From Stutzerimonas sp. S1 (lineage in GTDB: Bacteria > Pseudomonadota > Gammaproteobacteria > Pseudomonadales > Pseudomonadaceae): 64,000 nt of DNA. How positions within the stretch are numbered: the stretch's first letter is position 1; the number at the start of each line of letters is the position of its first letter. Shown here piece by piece: positions 37,559 to 45,169 of this stretch. The position numbers and the translations under genes are program-made. The notes beneath the pieces are model-generated. The model was not told the origin of the DNA. It searched no databases and worked only from the letters and a program-made list of their open reading frames with translations. Location of the stretch: positions 754,474-818,473 of the forward strand of contig NZ_JAOEIY010000001.1 of the NCBI RefSeq assembly GCF_025966695.1, given 5' to 3'.

Positions 37559-37732
37559 ATGAACCACCCGCACGCCCTCAGTCCGTCCGCAATTCAGCAA
37601 CACGCCGCTGCCCTGAAGGCCCGCGCCTTCGCCGCGCTGCGCGCCGATTCTTCCCTTTCCGTCCGCCTGCGCCGCTACAACGAAGCGATGGCCAAGGCCC
37701 GCGCCCTGGAAGCGATCGGGGGTGCCCAATGA
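37559..37732 (+). CDS. small protein, first gene of the coupled replication operon
   Basis: A 57-aa protein, MNHPHALSPSAIQQHAAALK and onward, ending ALEAIGGAQ; helical, basic, of unknown function. AAGGAG lies 9 bp before the ATG and is the antisense target. The stop overlaps the next start (ATGA). Its position after the immunity RNA is that of ash/kil-type leader genes in P4 relatives, but I see no sequence evidence for a killing function. The same frame is open upstream to 37223, which I consider non-coding leader. Confidence 0.65.
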   Translation: MNHPHALSPSAIQQHAAALKARAFAALRADSSLSVRLRRYNEAMAKARALEAIGGAQ

Positions 37733-37953
37733 GCAGCCTCAATCAGTTGGTCATGACGCACGGCGACCAGATGATGAGCGCCGGTTATGCGCTGGAAACT
37801 CTCGCCGATCTGCTGGGCGGCGACGGGAGCGAACATCATCTGTCAGCGCAGGACCTGGACGGCCTCCGGCACGCTGTACGTGCCATCGGCTGCTATGCGC
37901 TGGCGGCCGGCGCAGAGCTACACCAAGCAGCGAGCAAAGGGGGTGCCCAATGA
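37729..37953 (+). CDS. small hypothetical protein
   Basis: A 74-aa acidic helical protein beginning MSSLNQLVMTHGDQMM. The family is not recognised. It shares 4-bp ATGA overlaps with both neighbours, so its translation depends on the upstream gene and feeds into the downstream one. Confidence 0.65.
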   Translation: MSSLNQLVMTHGDQMMSAGYALETLADLLGGDGSEHHLSAQDLDGLRHAVRAIGCYALAAGAELHQAASKGGAQ

Positions 37954-38222
37954 GCGCCACCCGACTTCGCACCGAGGCGCAGGACTTTTGCCACTTCCAG
38001 CGTCGCGCGCTTTTCTCGGTCAACAAGGGCTTCGATGTGATCGATGCGCTTGAGCATGCATCCTGTCTGCTCGATATCGCGAACAAGCTCACCTTGAACG
38101 TCGCCTGCGACACAGCCGGCTCTAACGAGGCGCATGCCGCGCAGCACCTAGGCGAGATGGCCAAGGCGCTGGTTGATGCGTGCATTGGCGGCGCCATTTC
38201 CGGCAAAAGGGGTGGCGTATGA
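37950..38222 (+). CDS. small hypothetical protein (DUF3077-like)
   Basis: A 90-aa protein starting MSATRLRTEAQDFCHFQRR, with LFSVNKGFDVIDALEHASCL. The pattern F-V-x-G-DAL-x-AS-x-LL resembles the DUF3077 family found in Pseudomonas islands, a tentative match. It overlaps the primase gene by 4 bp. I rejected the longer in-frame start at 37722 because it would cover the whole preceding gene. Confidence 0.65.
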   Translation: MSATRLRTEAQDFCHFQRRALFSVNKGFDVIDALEHASCLLDIANKLTLNVACDTAGSNEAHAAQHLGEMAKALVDACIGGAISGKRGGV

Positions 38223-41035
38223 GCGAGAGAAAGCCCAAGCGGCCAAGCTTTGCCGAAGTGAAGCGCGCTTCCCAGCTGGCTATCGACCAAGTGCTATCGC
38301 ACTGGCTGCCCGGTGGCGAGCGGGTGGACGGCGGCAAGGAGTACACCGCGCCCAACCCGACCCGCGTCGACAAGCGTGCCGGCTCGCTGAAGGTGAACAT
38401 CGCCAAGGGCACTTGGTGCGACTTCGCGACCGGCGACAAGGGCGGCGATCTGATTGACCTGGTGCACTATCTGGACGGCGGCAGCGAGGTTGATGCCTGC
38501 AACAAGCTGGCTGACTTCCTCAACGTCACGGCCGGCAGCCAGCCAGCGGCGGCAACGACCAGCAGCAAGGCACCGGAATGGGTGGCGATCCAGCCCATAC
38601 CGGAAGCCGCGATGTCGAAGATTCCGTACAAGCACCGCACCCACGGCAAGCCCTCGAAGGTGTGGATCTACCGCGACGCTACCGGCGCGGCGCTGATGGT
38701 GCTGTATCGCTTCGACCTTGGCACAGACGCAAACGGCAAGCTGAAAAAGGCGTTCGCGCCGCTGACCTGGTGCCGATGCTCGTCCGATCAGTCCTTCCAG
38801 TGGCGCTGGCTGGGGCTGCCCGAACCGCGCCCGCTGCTGCGCCTGGATGAACTGGCGCAAAAGCCCGCTGCGCCGGTGGTGCTATGCGAAGGCGAGAAGT
38901 CCGCCGATGCCGCCGCCGAGCTGCTGCCGCACTACGTCGCGACCTGCTGGCCGAACGGGGCGCAGTCCCACCACAAGGCAGATTTTGCGCCGCTGGCCGG
39001 ACGCGATGTGCTGCTCTGGCCAGATAACGACGCGGGCGGGCTGAGCTGCATGCAGGCCATCGCCGGCCAGCTCCAGCAGCTTGGCGCTACCGTTCGCACG
39101 GTGGCAATCGAGACGTTCGCACCGGCAGACGGCGAAGACGCGGCCGACGCTCTAGCCGCTGGCTGGACCGCCGAGCGGCTGGCAGAGCTGGAGGCCAGCG
39201 GACGCCTGTTCGCCAAGGCTGACACAGCCCCGATGCCGACGCAGGCGGAAAAGCCAGCTGCCGCGAAGAAGGACGCTCGCAAGCCAAAGCAGGCAAGCCG
39301 GTCGGGCGGGTTCAAGGTGAAAGCCGATGGCGTGTACTTCGCCGGCGAAGATGGCGAGTCTCGGATGGTCTGCTCACGCTTGGAAATCCTGGCTCGCACC
39401 CGCGACGAGAAGGGCCATAGCTGGGGCCTGCTGGTTGAGTTCGATGACCCGGACGGGGCGCCCAAGCGCTGGAACATTCCGGCGCGCTGCATGGCCGGCG
39501 AGTTCTCGAAAGAGGTGCTTGGGCCGCTGGTTGATATGGGGCTGCGCCTGGCGCCGACCCGTGACGTGCGCCATTCCCGCAACGACCTGCAGAGCTATCT
39601 GCAGAGCTACGACAGTGGCGAGCGGGCGCGGCTGGTTAGCCGTCTTGGCTGGCACGGCGCGGCCTTTCTGCTGCCCGATCAGCAGATTGGCAGCAGCGAT
39701 GAACGCCTGCACTTCTACGAAGCCGGCGCGCAGCTCCCTCCGATCAGCCAGGGCGGCACGCTTGAGGAGTGGCAGCAGCATATTGGCGCGCTCTGCGTGG
39801 GCAATCATCGGGTCGCCTTTGCGGTGTGCATCGCGCTGGCGGGGCCGCTGCTGCATCTGCTTGGCTTGGAGTCGGGTGGCTTTCACTTCTACGGCGTGAG
39901 TTCCAGCGGCAAGAGCACGACCGGGCGCGTGGCGTGCTCGGTGTACGGCCCGCCAGCGTTCGAACGCTCGTGGCGCTCGACAGACAATGCGCTTGAATCC
40001 ATCGCGGCGGCGCACTCGGACGGGCTGTTGGTGCTGGATGAAATCAGCCAGTGCGACCCGCGCATCGTCGGCGAAACCGTGTACATGCTGGGCAATGGCA
40101 TCGGCAAGGCGCGCGCCAATGACCGGGGCCAGTCAGGCCGGCAGGTACAGGAATGGCGCTTGCTGTTCCTCTCGAGCGGGGAATACACCCTGGCGCAGCA
40201 CATGGCCGAGGCGAACAAGGAGCTGAAGGCCGGTATGGATATTCGGATGCTCGCCGTCCCGGCCGACGCCGGCAAGGGCCTCGGCGTGTTCGACACGCTG
40301 CATGACTTCGACAGTGGGCAGGCGTTGGCCGACGAGCTGAAAGCGCGGGTGGGCATGTACTACGGCACGCCGCTGCTGGCCTTCCTGGTGGCGCTGTGCA
40401 ATCCGGCCAAGCAGCGCGGTTATCTATCCATCATCCGGCGAAGCCTTGAGCAGTTCGCGCGCGAGGCGCTGCCGGCCAGCGCAAGCGGGCAGGCGCACCG
40501 CGCCGCTACTCGATTCGGGCTGGCTGCCGTGGCCGGTGAACTGGCGACGGGCCTCGGCGTCACGGGCTGGCCTGAGGGCACCGCAACGGCTGCGGCGCGC
40601 GCCTGTCTGGACGCTTGGCTGGCTGAGCGTGGCGGCGCTGGAAACCTCGAAGGTGAAGCCATCGTGCAACGGCTGCGCCTGGTGGTGGAGCGCTATGGCG
40701 AAAGCCGCTTCACGCGCTGGGACGGTATCGCTGCGAAAACCGACGACCATGCGCCGCGCACAGGCGACCGCCTGGGCTTCCGCCGAACGATAGAACACGG
40801 CTGCGGCGATCAGCTTTATACCAGCGTGACCTATTACTTCCTTGCAACGGCCTGGCGTGACGAAGTGTTCAAGGGCATGAACTTGCGCAACGTGAATCGG
40901 GAGTTGGTCAGCCGGGGGATTCTTGAGCGTGGAAGCGACGGCAAGGCAGCACAGGCACTGACGCTGCCAGGTATGCCGAAGAGCCGGGCTTATGTTGTTT
41001 CTGCATCTGCCCTTCTCGATGAACATACAAATTAA
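38219..41035 (+). CDS. TOPRIM - DUF927 primase/helicase (replication protein)
   Basis: A 938-aa protein. Residues 1-105 are a primase-associated region without a zinc ribbon (TWCDFATGDKGGDLIDLVHYL). The TOPRIM domain has catalytic E224 (LCEGEKSADAA) and D269-x-D271 (LLWPDNDAGG). A linker rich in Lys/Ala follows, then DUF927 with Walker A GVSSSGKST at 559-567 and Walker B LLVLDEI at 603-609. This is the architecture of satellite and island replication proteins, analogous to P4 alpha. The start at 38219 is set by the ATGA overlap. It probably initiates at the GTGTTC box clusters. Confidence 0.88.
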   Translation: MSERKPKRPSFAEVKRASQLAIDQVLSHWLPGGERVDGGKEYTAPNPTRVDKRAGSLKVNIAKGTWCDFATGDKGGDLIDLVHYLDGGSEVDACNKLADFLNVTAGSQPAAATTSSKAPEWVAIQPIPEAAMSKIPYKHRTHGKPSKVWIYRDATGAALMVLYRFDLGTDANGKLKKAFAPLTWCRCSSDQSFQWRWLGLPEPRPLLRLDELAQKPAAPVVLCEGEKSADAAAELLPHYVATCWPNGAQSHHKADFAPLAGRDVLLWPDNDAGGLSCMQAIAGQLQQLGATVRTVAIETFAPADGEDAADALAAGWTAERLAELEASGRLFAKADTAPMPTQAEKPAAAKKDARKPKQASRSGGFKVKADGVYFAGEDGESRMVCSRLEILARTRDEKGHSWGLLVEFDDPDGAPKRWNIPARCMAGEFSKEVLGPLVDMGLRLAPTRDVRHSRNDLQSYLQSYDSGERARLVSRLGWHGAAFLLPDQQIGSSDERLHFYEAGAQLPPISQGGTLEEWQQHIGALCVGNHRVAFAVCIALAGPLLHLLGLESGGFHFYGVSSSGKSTTGRVACSVYGPPAFERSWRSTDNALESIAAAHSDGLLVLDEISQCDPRIVGETVYMLGNGIGKARANDRGQSGRQVQEWRLLFLSSGEYTLAQHMAEANKELKAGMDIRMLAVPADAGKGLGVFDTLHDFDSGQALADELKARVGMYYGTPLLAFLVALCNPAKQRGYLSIIRRSLEQFAREALPASASGQAHRAATRFGLAAVAGELATGLGVTGWPEGTATAAARACLDAWLAERGGAGNLEGEAIVQRLRLVVERYGESRFTRWDGIAAKTDDHAPRTGDRLGFRRTIEHGCGDQLYTSVTYYFLATAWRDEVFKGMNLRNVNRELVSRGILERGSDGKAAQALTLPGMPKSRAYVVSASALLDEHTN

Positions 41036-41201
41036 CAGCCGTTTGCCGCATAACAAAAGTTCGTTTATATCTTGCGCTCAGGGCGCTCATGTTGATAATG
41101 GGATATATGCAGTGCGTGACGCGCTGCACTCCGTCCCAGATGCGCGTGATGCGTTCCCTGAGCGGCAAATGTTCCTATTTGCTACTTCTGGAGATACGTG
41201 C

Positions 41202-41873
41202 ATGCGCACTTTCCGCACCGCCCCAATTCAATTCAAATTTTCCAGCGCAGATGAAGTCGGCAGCTTTTCAGGGATTGCATCGCCTTATGGCGGAGACCCT
41301 GATTCGTATGGCGATCTAATCGCGCCTGGCGCCTATACAAAATCATTAACTCACCACGAGAAAAGCGGCACACGCCCCGCGCTTTTATGGCAACACGACC
41401 AAACCAATCCGGTAGGCGTCTGGATAAAGTTTGAAGACTCTACCGAGGGGCTTATTGCCCACGGCAAACTGACAATGGAAGTCCCCCAAGCTAAAGCTGC
41501 CCATGCGCTAATGAAAGACGGCGCACTGGCCCTGAGTATTGGTTATTCCATCCCTTACGGCGGTGCAGAGCTTGTTGATGGGGCGCGCCTCCTCAAGGAA
41601 ATCGACCTTCATGAAATATCCTTGGTTGCGATGCCAGCAAACCCTAGCGCCAAGATTACCAGCATGAAGTGCTTCGATCCTGATAACCCGAATCCGCGAG
41701 AATTTGAACGCGCCGCGCGTGATGCGCTGGGGCTTTCTGCCCGCGAAGCCAAAAGGCTAATGGCGGGAGGCTGGAGCGGCCTTGTTCGAGAAGAACAGCC
41801 TAACAACAGCACAGAACTAGCCGCTATAGCGGCAAAACTCCAAAACATCACCGCGTCTCTTATCGGGCGCTGA
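41202..41873 (+). CDS. HK97-family prohead protease
   Basis: A 223-aa capsid-maturation serine protease. The core runs from FSGIASPYGG and LIAPGAYTKSL through the catalytic His in LLWQHDQTNPVG, the Ser in GALALSIGYSIP and the acidic end DLHEISLVAMPANP, so the active site is complete. GGAG lies 8 bp before ATG 41202; the frame is open upstream to 40992 but without family similarity. Base composition is clearly less GC-rich than the primase gene. It would cleave the delta domain of the capsid protein encoded next, 10 bp downstream. Confidence 0.88.
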   Translation: MRTFRTAPIQFKFSSADEVGSFSGIASPYGGDPDSYGDLIAPGAYTKSLTHHEKSGTRPALLWQHDQTNPVGVWIKFEDSTEGLIAHGKLTMEVPQAKAAHALMKDGALALSIGYSIPYGGAELVDGARLLKEIDLHEISLVAMPANPSAKITSMKCFDPDNPNPREFERAARDALGLSAREAKRLMAGGWSGLVREEQPNNSTELAAIAAKLQNITASLIGR

Positions 41874-41883
41874 GGTAACTAAT

Positions 41884-42996
41884 ATGTCACTTGAATTGCT
41901 TACGAAATCTATTGAAGATCACAGCCGCGCAGTCGAATCGCTCAAGGGATCATTCGAGAAGGATATTCGCGAAGTTAAAACGCATCTGAGCGAGCTGGAA
42001 CAAGAGTTTGCCCGTATTCCTGCTGGCGGTATTCGCACATCGCAACAAAAAGGCAGTGACATAGCAAATCGCTTCATTGAGTCCGATCAGTTTCAAGCGC
42101 TCACGAAAGGCGCGCCATCGACTGGCCGAGTTGCAATGAGTGATATTGCTATCAAGTCGATTACCAACTCCGGGGCTGGGATTGCCGGATCAACTGACTA
42201 CGACATTGCCCCTCAGCGCGCGCAAGGGCTTTATAACGCACCGCTACAACCTCTTAGTTTGCTCGCTGCACTCCCGTCGTTGCCGGTCAGCTCTGGAGTC
42301 TTTGAGTATCTTCAACTAGGGGCATATACCAACGCGGCTGCGTTCCAAACTGAAGAAGGCCAGCTCAAGGCCGAAGCCGCAATGCCAACCGAACTGGAGC
42401 AGGCTCAGGTTGCGACCATTGCGCACTGGATTAAAGCGAGTCAGCAGGTATTGGACGATGCCCCTGCCCTCAGCCAGCAAATTGGAAACCTTCTCCAATA
42501 TGGCCTAATGGCCAAGCTCGAAGCGTCCATTGTTGGCGGTGCTGGCGGCAAGGGGGAAATTAAGGGTCTTTTGTCCCACGCGGTGGCTTATACACCAACC
42601 GGAACACCCAAGGCGGCTGACGCTATTGGACAAGCGGCGCTTAGTCTTCAGGCTGCTGGCTGGAACGCTGGACTCATCATTCTTAATCCAACCGACTGGT
42701 TTTCGGTTGCGAGCGAGCGTGACGCAGCTGGCCAATACATTCTTGGTAGCCCACGCGACCCATCCCCGGCTGGTCTTTGGGGGATTCAAGTAGTCCTCAC
42801 GCCAAGCCTGCCGACTGGAACCGCGCTTGTTATGGATCCGAAGCAAGTTGCGGTCCTTGATCGAATGCAACCGACTCTGGTTGCTAGCCGTGATGACGAC
42901 AAGAACCTGACCAGTAACCTGGTAACGATCCTGGCTGAAATGCGGGCCGGGCTTGCGGTGTTTGCCAAAGGCGCTGTGCTCAGCGTCGCCATCTAA
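41884..42996 (+). CDS. HK97-fold major capsid protein
   Basis: A 370-aa protein. The first 48 residues are a coiled-coil-like delta/scaffold segment (HSRAVESLKGSFEKDIREVK). The HK97 fold follows, with AAFQTEEGQLKAEAAMPTEL in the E-loop/A-domain region, IAHWIKASQQVLDDAPALSQ in the spine helix, LILNPTDWF and a C-terminal strand ending AVLSVAI. The delta segment is shorter than in HK97 itself. A Gly between the two could be the protease site (PAGGIRTS). It is the last large gene of the element, with no portal or terminase gene near it. Confidence 0.88.
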   Translation: MSLELLTKSIEDHSRAVESLKGSFEKDIREVKTHLSELEQEFARIPAGGIRTSQQKGSDIANRFIESDQFQALTKGAPSTGRVAMSDIAIKSITNSGAGIAGSTDYDIAPQRAQGLYNAPLQPLSLLAALPSLPVSSGVFEYLQLGAYTNAAAFQTEEGQLKAEAAMPTELEQAQVATIAHWIKASQQVLDDAPALSQQIGNLLQYGLMAKLEASIVGGAGGKGEIKGLLSHAVAYTPTGTPKAADAIGQAALSLQAAGWNAGLIILNPTDWFSVASERDAAGQYILGSPRDPSPAGLWGIQVVLTPSLPTGTALVMDPKQVAVLDRMQPTLVASRDDDKNLTSNLVTILAEMRAGLAVFAKGAVLSVAI

Positions 42997-43017
42997 CCCA
43001 GCCTGGAGCAGTTCAGT

Positions 43018-43131
43018 ATGAGCAATCCGACCGATAAGCCTTTGACCCTGAAGGAGTTGCGACATCGGGTGTTCGGTGTTCTATCCGAGTACTACAGAAT
43101 CGCCGCACAGGCTGAGCGCCAGAAGACCTAA
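43018..43131 (+). CDS. 37-aa protein after the capsid gene
   Basis: The reading frame MSNPTDKPLTLKELRHRVFG continues to 37 residues and starts 21 bp after the capsid stop, with a CTGGAGCAG ribosome site. Two GTGTTC boxes of the right cluster lie inside it (coding RVFGVL). A charged helix is predicted. The function is unknown, and it may be coding or merely host the iterons. Confidence 0.5.
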   Translation: MSNPTDKPLTLKELRHRVFGVLSEYYRIAAQAERQKT

Positions 43132-43310
43132 CGTGTAAAGCAACCACAAGAAGGCCCATCCACGGATGGGCCTTCTTGCATCTGCGAGAACACAATCAGC
43201 GCGATGAACACCAAGTGTTCCGGGTTCGATGGCTTGGTGTTCCTTGGCCCGAGGCCGCGCCATTCGTGGGCTGTAGCGATTCGGGAACACCAAGAACACC
43301 AAGAACACCG
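43069..43310. repeat. right cluster of GTGTTC/GAACAC boxes (candidate iterons, crr-like)
   Basis: Nine copies: GTGTTC at 43069, 43076, 43215 and 43237; GAACAC at 43188, 43206, 43285, 43294 and 43303. The last three have a 9-bp period. Segment 43278-43310 is an inverted copy of 35117-35149 (32 of 33 bases). The two clusters flank all genes from the small ORFs to the capsid protein. Confidence 0.75.
43148..43177 (+). terminator. strong hairpin after the capsid module
   Basis: A perfect 14-bp stem AAGAAGGCCCATCC / GGATGGGCCTTCTT separated by AC. Only a short T-tract is contained in the stem end. It most likely ends the capsid transcript. Confidence 0.75.
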
Positions 43311-43510
43311 AATAACTTAGGACATGAGCGCTTATCGTCCCGCGCCCGGTTTTAGATGCGAACCATCAGCGATGCAATCAGCGCGAGCGCCACCGGGTAG
43401 GGTGGGTGAAAAGCTCAGAGCTTTTAACCTCCGAACGACGGGGGGAGCCATGTTTACCGTGAGTGCTGAAATCAAATAGGGGGGGTCAACTGTCATAGTG
43501 GGCTGTAGCC

Positions 43511-43530
43511 TGTATGCCCACATGTATGCC
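43511..43530. promoter_or_regulatory. right arm-type integrase sites (TGTATGCC x2)
   Basis: TGTATGCC occurs at 43511-43518 and 43523-43530, the same octamer as upstream of the integrase. They lie 52 bp inside the candidate attR, the expected spacing for the P-prime arm of attP. Confidence 0.55.
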
Positions 43531-43581
43531 TGAGAATATTGAATTTATATTTTCCGAGTAATATCAGTAGTTTACTGAACA

Positions 43582-43605
43582 GGTTAGAGGCCCGCCGGAG
43601 CGCCA
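43582..43605 (+). repeat. attR candidate: degenerate copy of the tRNA-Arg 3-prime end
   Basis: GGTTAGAGGCCCGCCGGAGC then GCCA. Compared with the tRNA end it has three substitutions and lacks one T, with CCCGCCGGA and GCGCCA preserved. Without function in tRNA maturation it could drift. The boundary agrees with the arm-type repeats and the return to host genes. Confidence 0.55.
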
Positions 43606-43797
43606 TCTTCCTCGTCGAGGCTTGCTGAAAGCCCGTCGATCCGCTGCAGGGCTCAGCCCTTCTCCACTGAATATCCCCCGCTCGCGTCTTTCTCCGCTTG
43701 GCTGTCTGCGCTGGCCTTTGTGCTGCTCGACTTGGTCTCCGCGTAACGCACCGCGCCCAAGTACGCCATGAGCGGGGCGGTGGCTGCACCATTCCAG

Positions 43798-45057
43798 TTA
43801 GCTGCAGACCCGGTTGCGGCCTTGCCCTTTGGCCTGATAGAGCGCGCGGTCGGCGCGCTCTATCACCGTCGATACCGCCTCGCCGGCGACGAACTGGGCG
43901 ACGCCCAGCGACAGGGTGATCCGGCCCACGTCCGGCAGCGACGTCCGCTCGATACGCTCGCGAATGCGTTCGGCCTGCTCGGCAGCCGCACGCAGTTCGC
44001 AATGCGGCAGGATGATCATGAACTCCTCGCCACCCCAGCGCACCACGCCGTCGGTCGAACGCACACAGGCGCGCAACAGGCGGCCGACGCGCTCCAGCAC
44101 CCGGTCACCCGCTGGATGCCCCCAGTTGTCGTTGATGGCCTTGAAGTGATCGATATCCGCCAGGATCAGGCAGAAGGGCGCGCCACCTTCCCGCGCGCCG
44201 ATGTAGGCGCGCTCCAGCAGGCCTTCTCCGCCACGACGGTTGTACAGGCCGGTCAGCGCGTCCAGCGACGCCGCCTCGCGCAGCGCCTGTTCGTCATGCA
44301 CGCGCGCGGTCAGGTCGCGGATGATGCTGACGTAATGGGTACGGCGGTCATCGCGGCTGCGTACCGGTGAGATGGTCTGGTCGGCATGGAAGATATGCCC
44401 GTCCTTGTGCCGGTCGGCAAAGGTCGCGTGAAACGGCCGGCCGGCGCCGAGCGAGGCGTAGAGGTCGGCATAGAAGGCATCGTCATGTTCGCCGGAACGC
44501 AGAAAGGCCGGCGTGCGGCCCAGGATTTCAGCGATCCGGTAGCCGGTGATGGACTCGAAGGCGGGATTGGCGAATTCGATGATGCCGTTCTCGTCGGTGA
44601 TCAGCACCCCATCATGCGAGGCGGCCAGCGCTTCGGAAAGCAGCAGGCTGGTGCTCTGCGCCGCGACCAGTTCGGAGAAGCTCCTCTGCACCGAAACGTA
44701 ATGGGTGATCGTTCCCTGCGCGTCGCGGATCGGCGAGATGTTCCATTCGACCCAGTACGGCTCGCCGTCCTTGCGGTAATTGACCGTCGAGCCATGAAAC
44801 AGGCGCCCCTCGTCCAGGCACTGGCGTAGCTCGTCGAGCACTTCGCGGTCCGTCAGCGGGCCCTGCAGGATGCGCGGCGTCTGGCCGAGCAGTTCCGTCG
44901 CGCTGTAGCCGGACAGTGTGCGGAACGCTGCGTTGGCATAGAGGATCCGCGGCCCCAGCGGCGCCGGCTGGGCGTCGGTGATGAGTACCGCATTGAAGGC
45001 CTGCTCGACTGCCTGGTAAAGCAACTCGAGGGAGAGATTGTCCGGAACGGCGCTCAT
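43798..45057 (-). CDS. PAS-PAS-GGDEF diguanylate cyclase
   Basis: A 419-aa soluble cyclase. Two PAS domains (YANAAFRTLSGYSATELLGQT and FANPAFESITGYRIAEILGRT) each end in a PAC segment (YVSVQRSFSEL, YVSIIRDLTARVHD). The GGDEF domain has RWGGEEFMIILPH and an RSTD inhibitory site five residues before. An active, feedback-controlled cyclase is expected. The first PAS has the LOV-like NAAFRTLSGY context but lacks the GRNCRFLQ flavin-cysteine motif. ATG 45057 is favoured over 45090. Its 3-prime end is next to the element's right boundary and appears undamaged. Confidence 0.86.
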   Translation of the reverse strand: MSAVPDNLSLELLYQAVEQAFNAVLITDAQPAPLGPRILYANAAFRTLSGYSATELLGQTPRILQGPLTDREVLDELRQCLDEGRLFHGSTVNYRKDGEPYWVEWNISPIRDAQGTITHYVSVQRSFSELVAAQSTSLLLSEALAASHDGVLITDENGIIEFANPAFESITGYRIAEILGRTPAFLRSGEHDDAFYADLYASLGAGRPFHATFADRHKDGHIFHADQTISPVRSRDDRRTHYVSIIRDLTARVHDEQALREAASLDALTGLYNRRGGEGLLERAYIGAREGGAPFCLILADIDHFKAINDNWGHPAGDRVLERVGRLLRACVRSTDGVVRWGGEEFMIILPHCELRAAAEQAERIRERIERTSLPDVGRITLSLGVAQFVAGEAVSTVIERADRALYQAKGQGRNRVCS

Positions 45058-45169
45058 AGAAGACGCTCTGCTGGGCCCAGAGGGACGCACATTCTAGAGG
45101 CAACCTGCAGCAACATGCTTGATCGAAATGAAGTTGCCTCGACGGTGCAGGCCGCAGGCGCCGCGCGCT

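Larger units (their letters stand above)
33662..43605 (+). mobile_element. P4-like satellite / integrative element in tRNA-Arg, about 9.9 kb
   Basis: The element is bounded by the tRNA-Arg 3-prime end (attL, 33662-33686) and an imperfect copy (attR, 43582-43605). In order it carries the integrase, a small protein gene over the left iteron cluster, an HTH-tailed unknown, two small DNA-binding proteins, an unknown, an antisense immunity RNA, three coupled small genes, a TOPRIM/DUF927 primase-helicase, a prohead protease, a major capsid protein and a 37-aa protein. All genes point rightward. Size and order recall phage P4 and phage-inducible islands. No portal, terminase, tail or lysis gene is present. 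Confidence 0.8.
43132..43797. other. right-end non-coding region of the element and junction
   Basis: The stretch holds the terminator at 43148, most of the right box cluster, a small palindrome AAAAGCTCAGAGCTTTT (43409-43425), integrase arm sites near 43511-43530, and the candidate attR. From 43606 to the stop of the cyclase at 43798 composition returns to the host type. A nine-codon frame at 43450 with a good ribosome site is noted elsewhere. Confidence 0.5.

Noticed and set aside
37223..37732. 169-codon frame covering the whole immunity-RNA region
   Set aside because: It would translate through the structured antisense RNA and both target sites. Only the last 57 codons have a ribosome site and fit the coupled operon. 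Leader frames of this kind exist in P4 relatives, so low-level translation is not excluded.
43450..43479. Nine-codon frame MFTVSAEIK with GGGGGAG ribosome site near the element's right end
   Set aside because: Too short to support; could be a remnant of a gene start lost by rearrangement, but no continuing similarity is visible.
33853..43605. Defence genes (restriction, toxin-antitoxin, retron) or CRISPR repeats as cargo of the element
   Set aside because: I looked for reverse transcriptase, nuclease, methylase and toxin motifs and for regularly spaced repeats. None was found; the repeated GTGTTC boxes are too short and unevenly spaced for a CRISPR array.
43798..45057. LOV photoreceptor domain in the PAS-PAS-GGDEF protein
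   Set aside because: The first PAS has a similar entry sequence (ANAAFRTLSGY, then GQTPRILQGP), but the flavin-adduct cysteine of the GRNCRFLQ motif is replaced by TPRILQ, so photochemistry is not expected.
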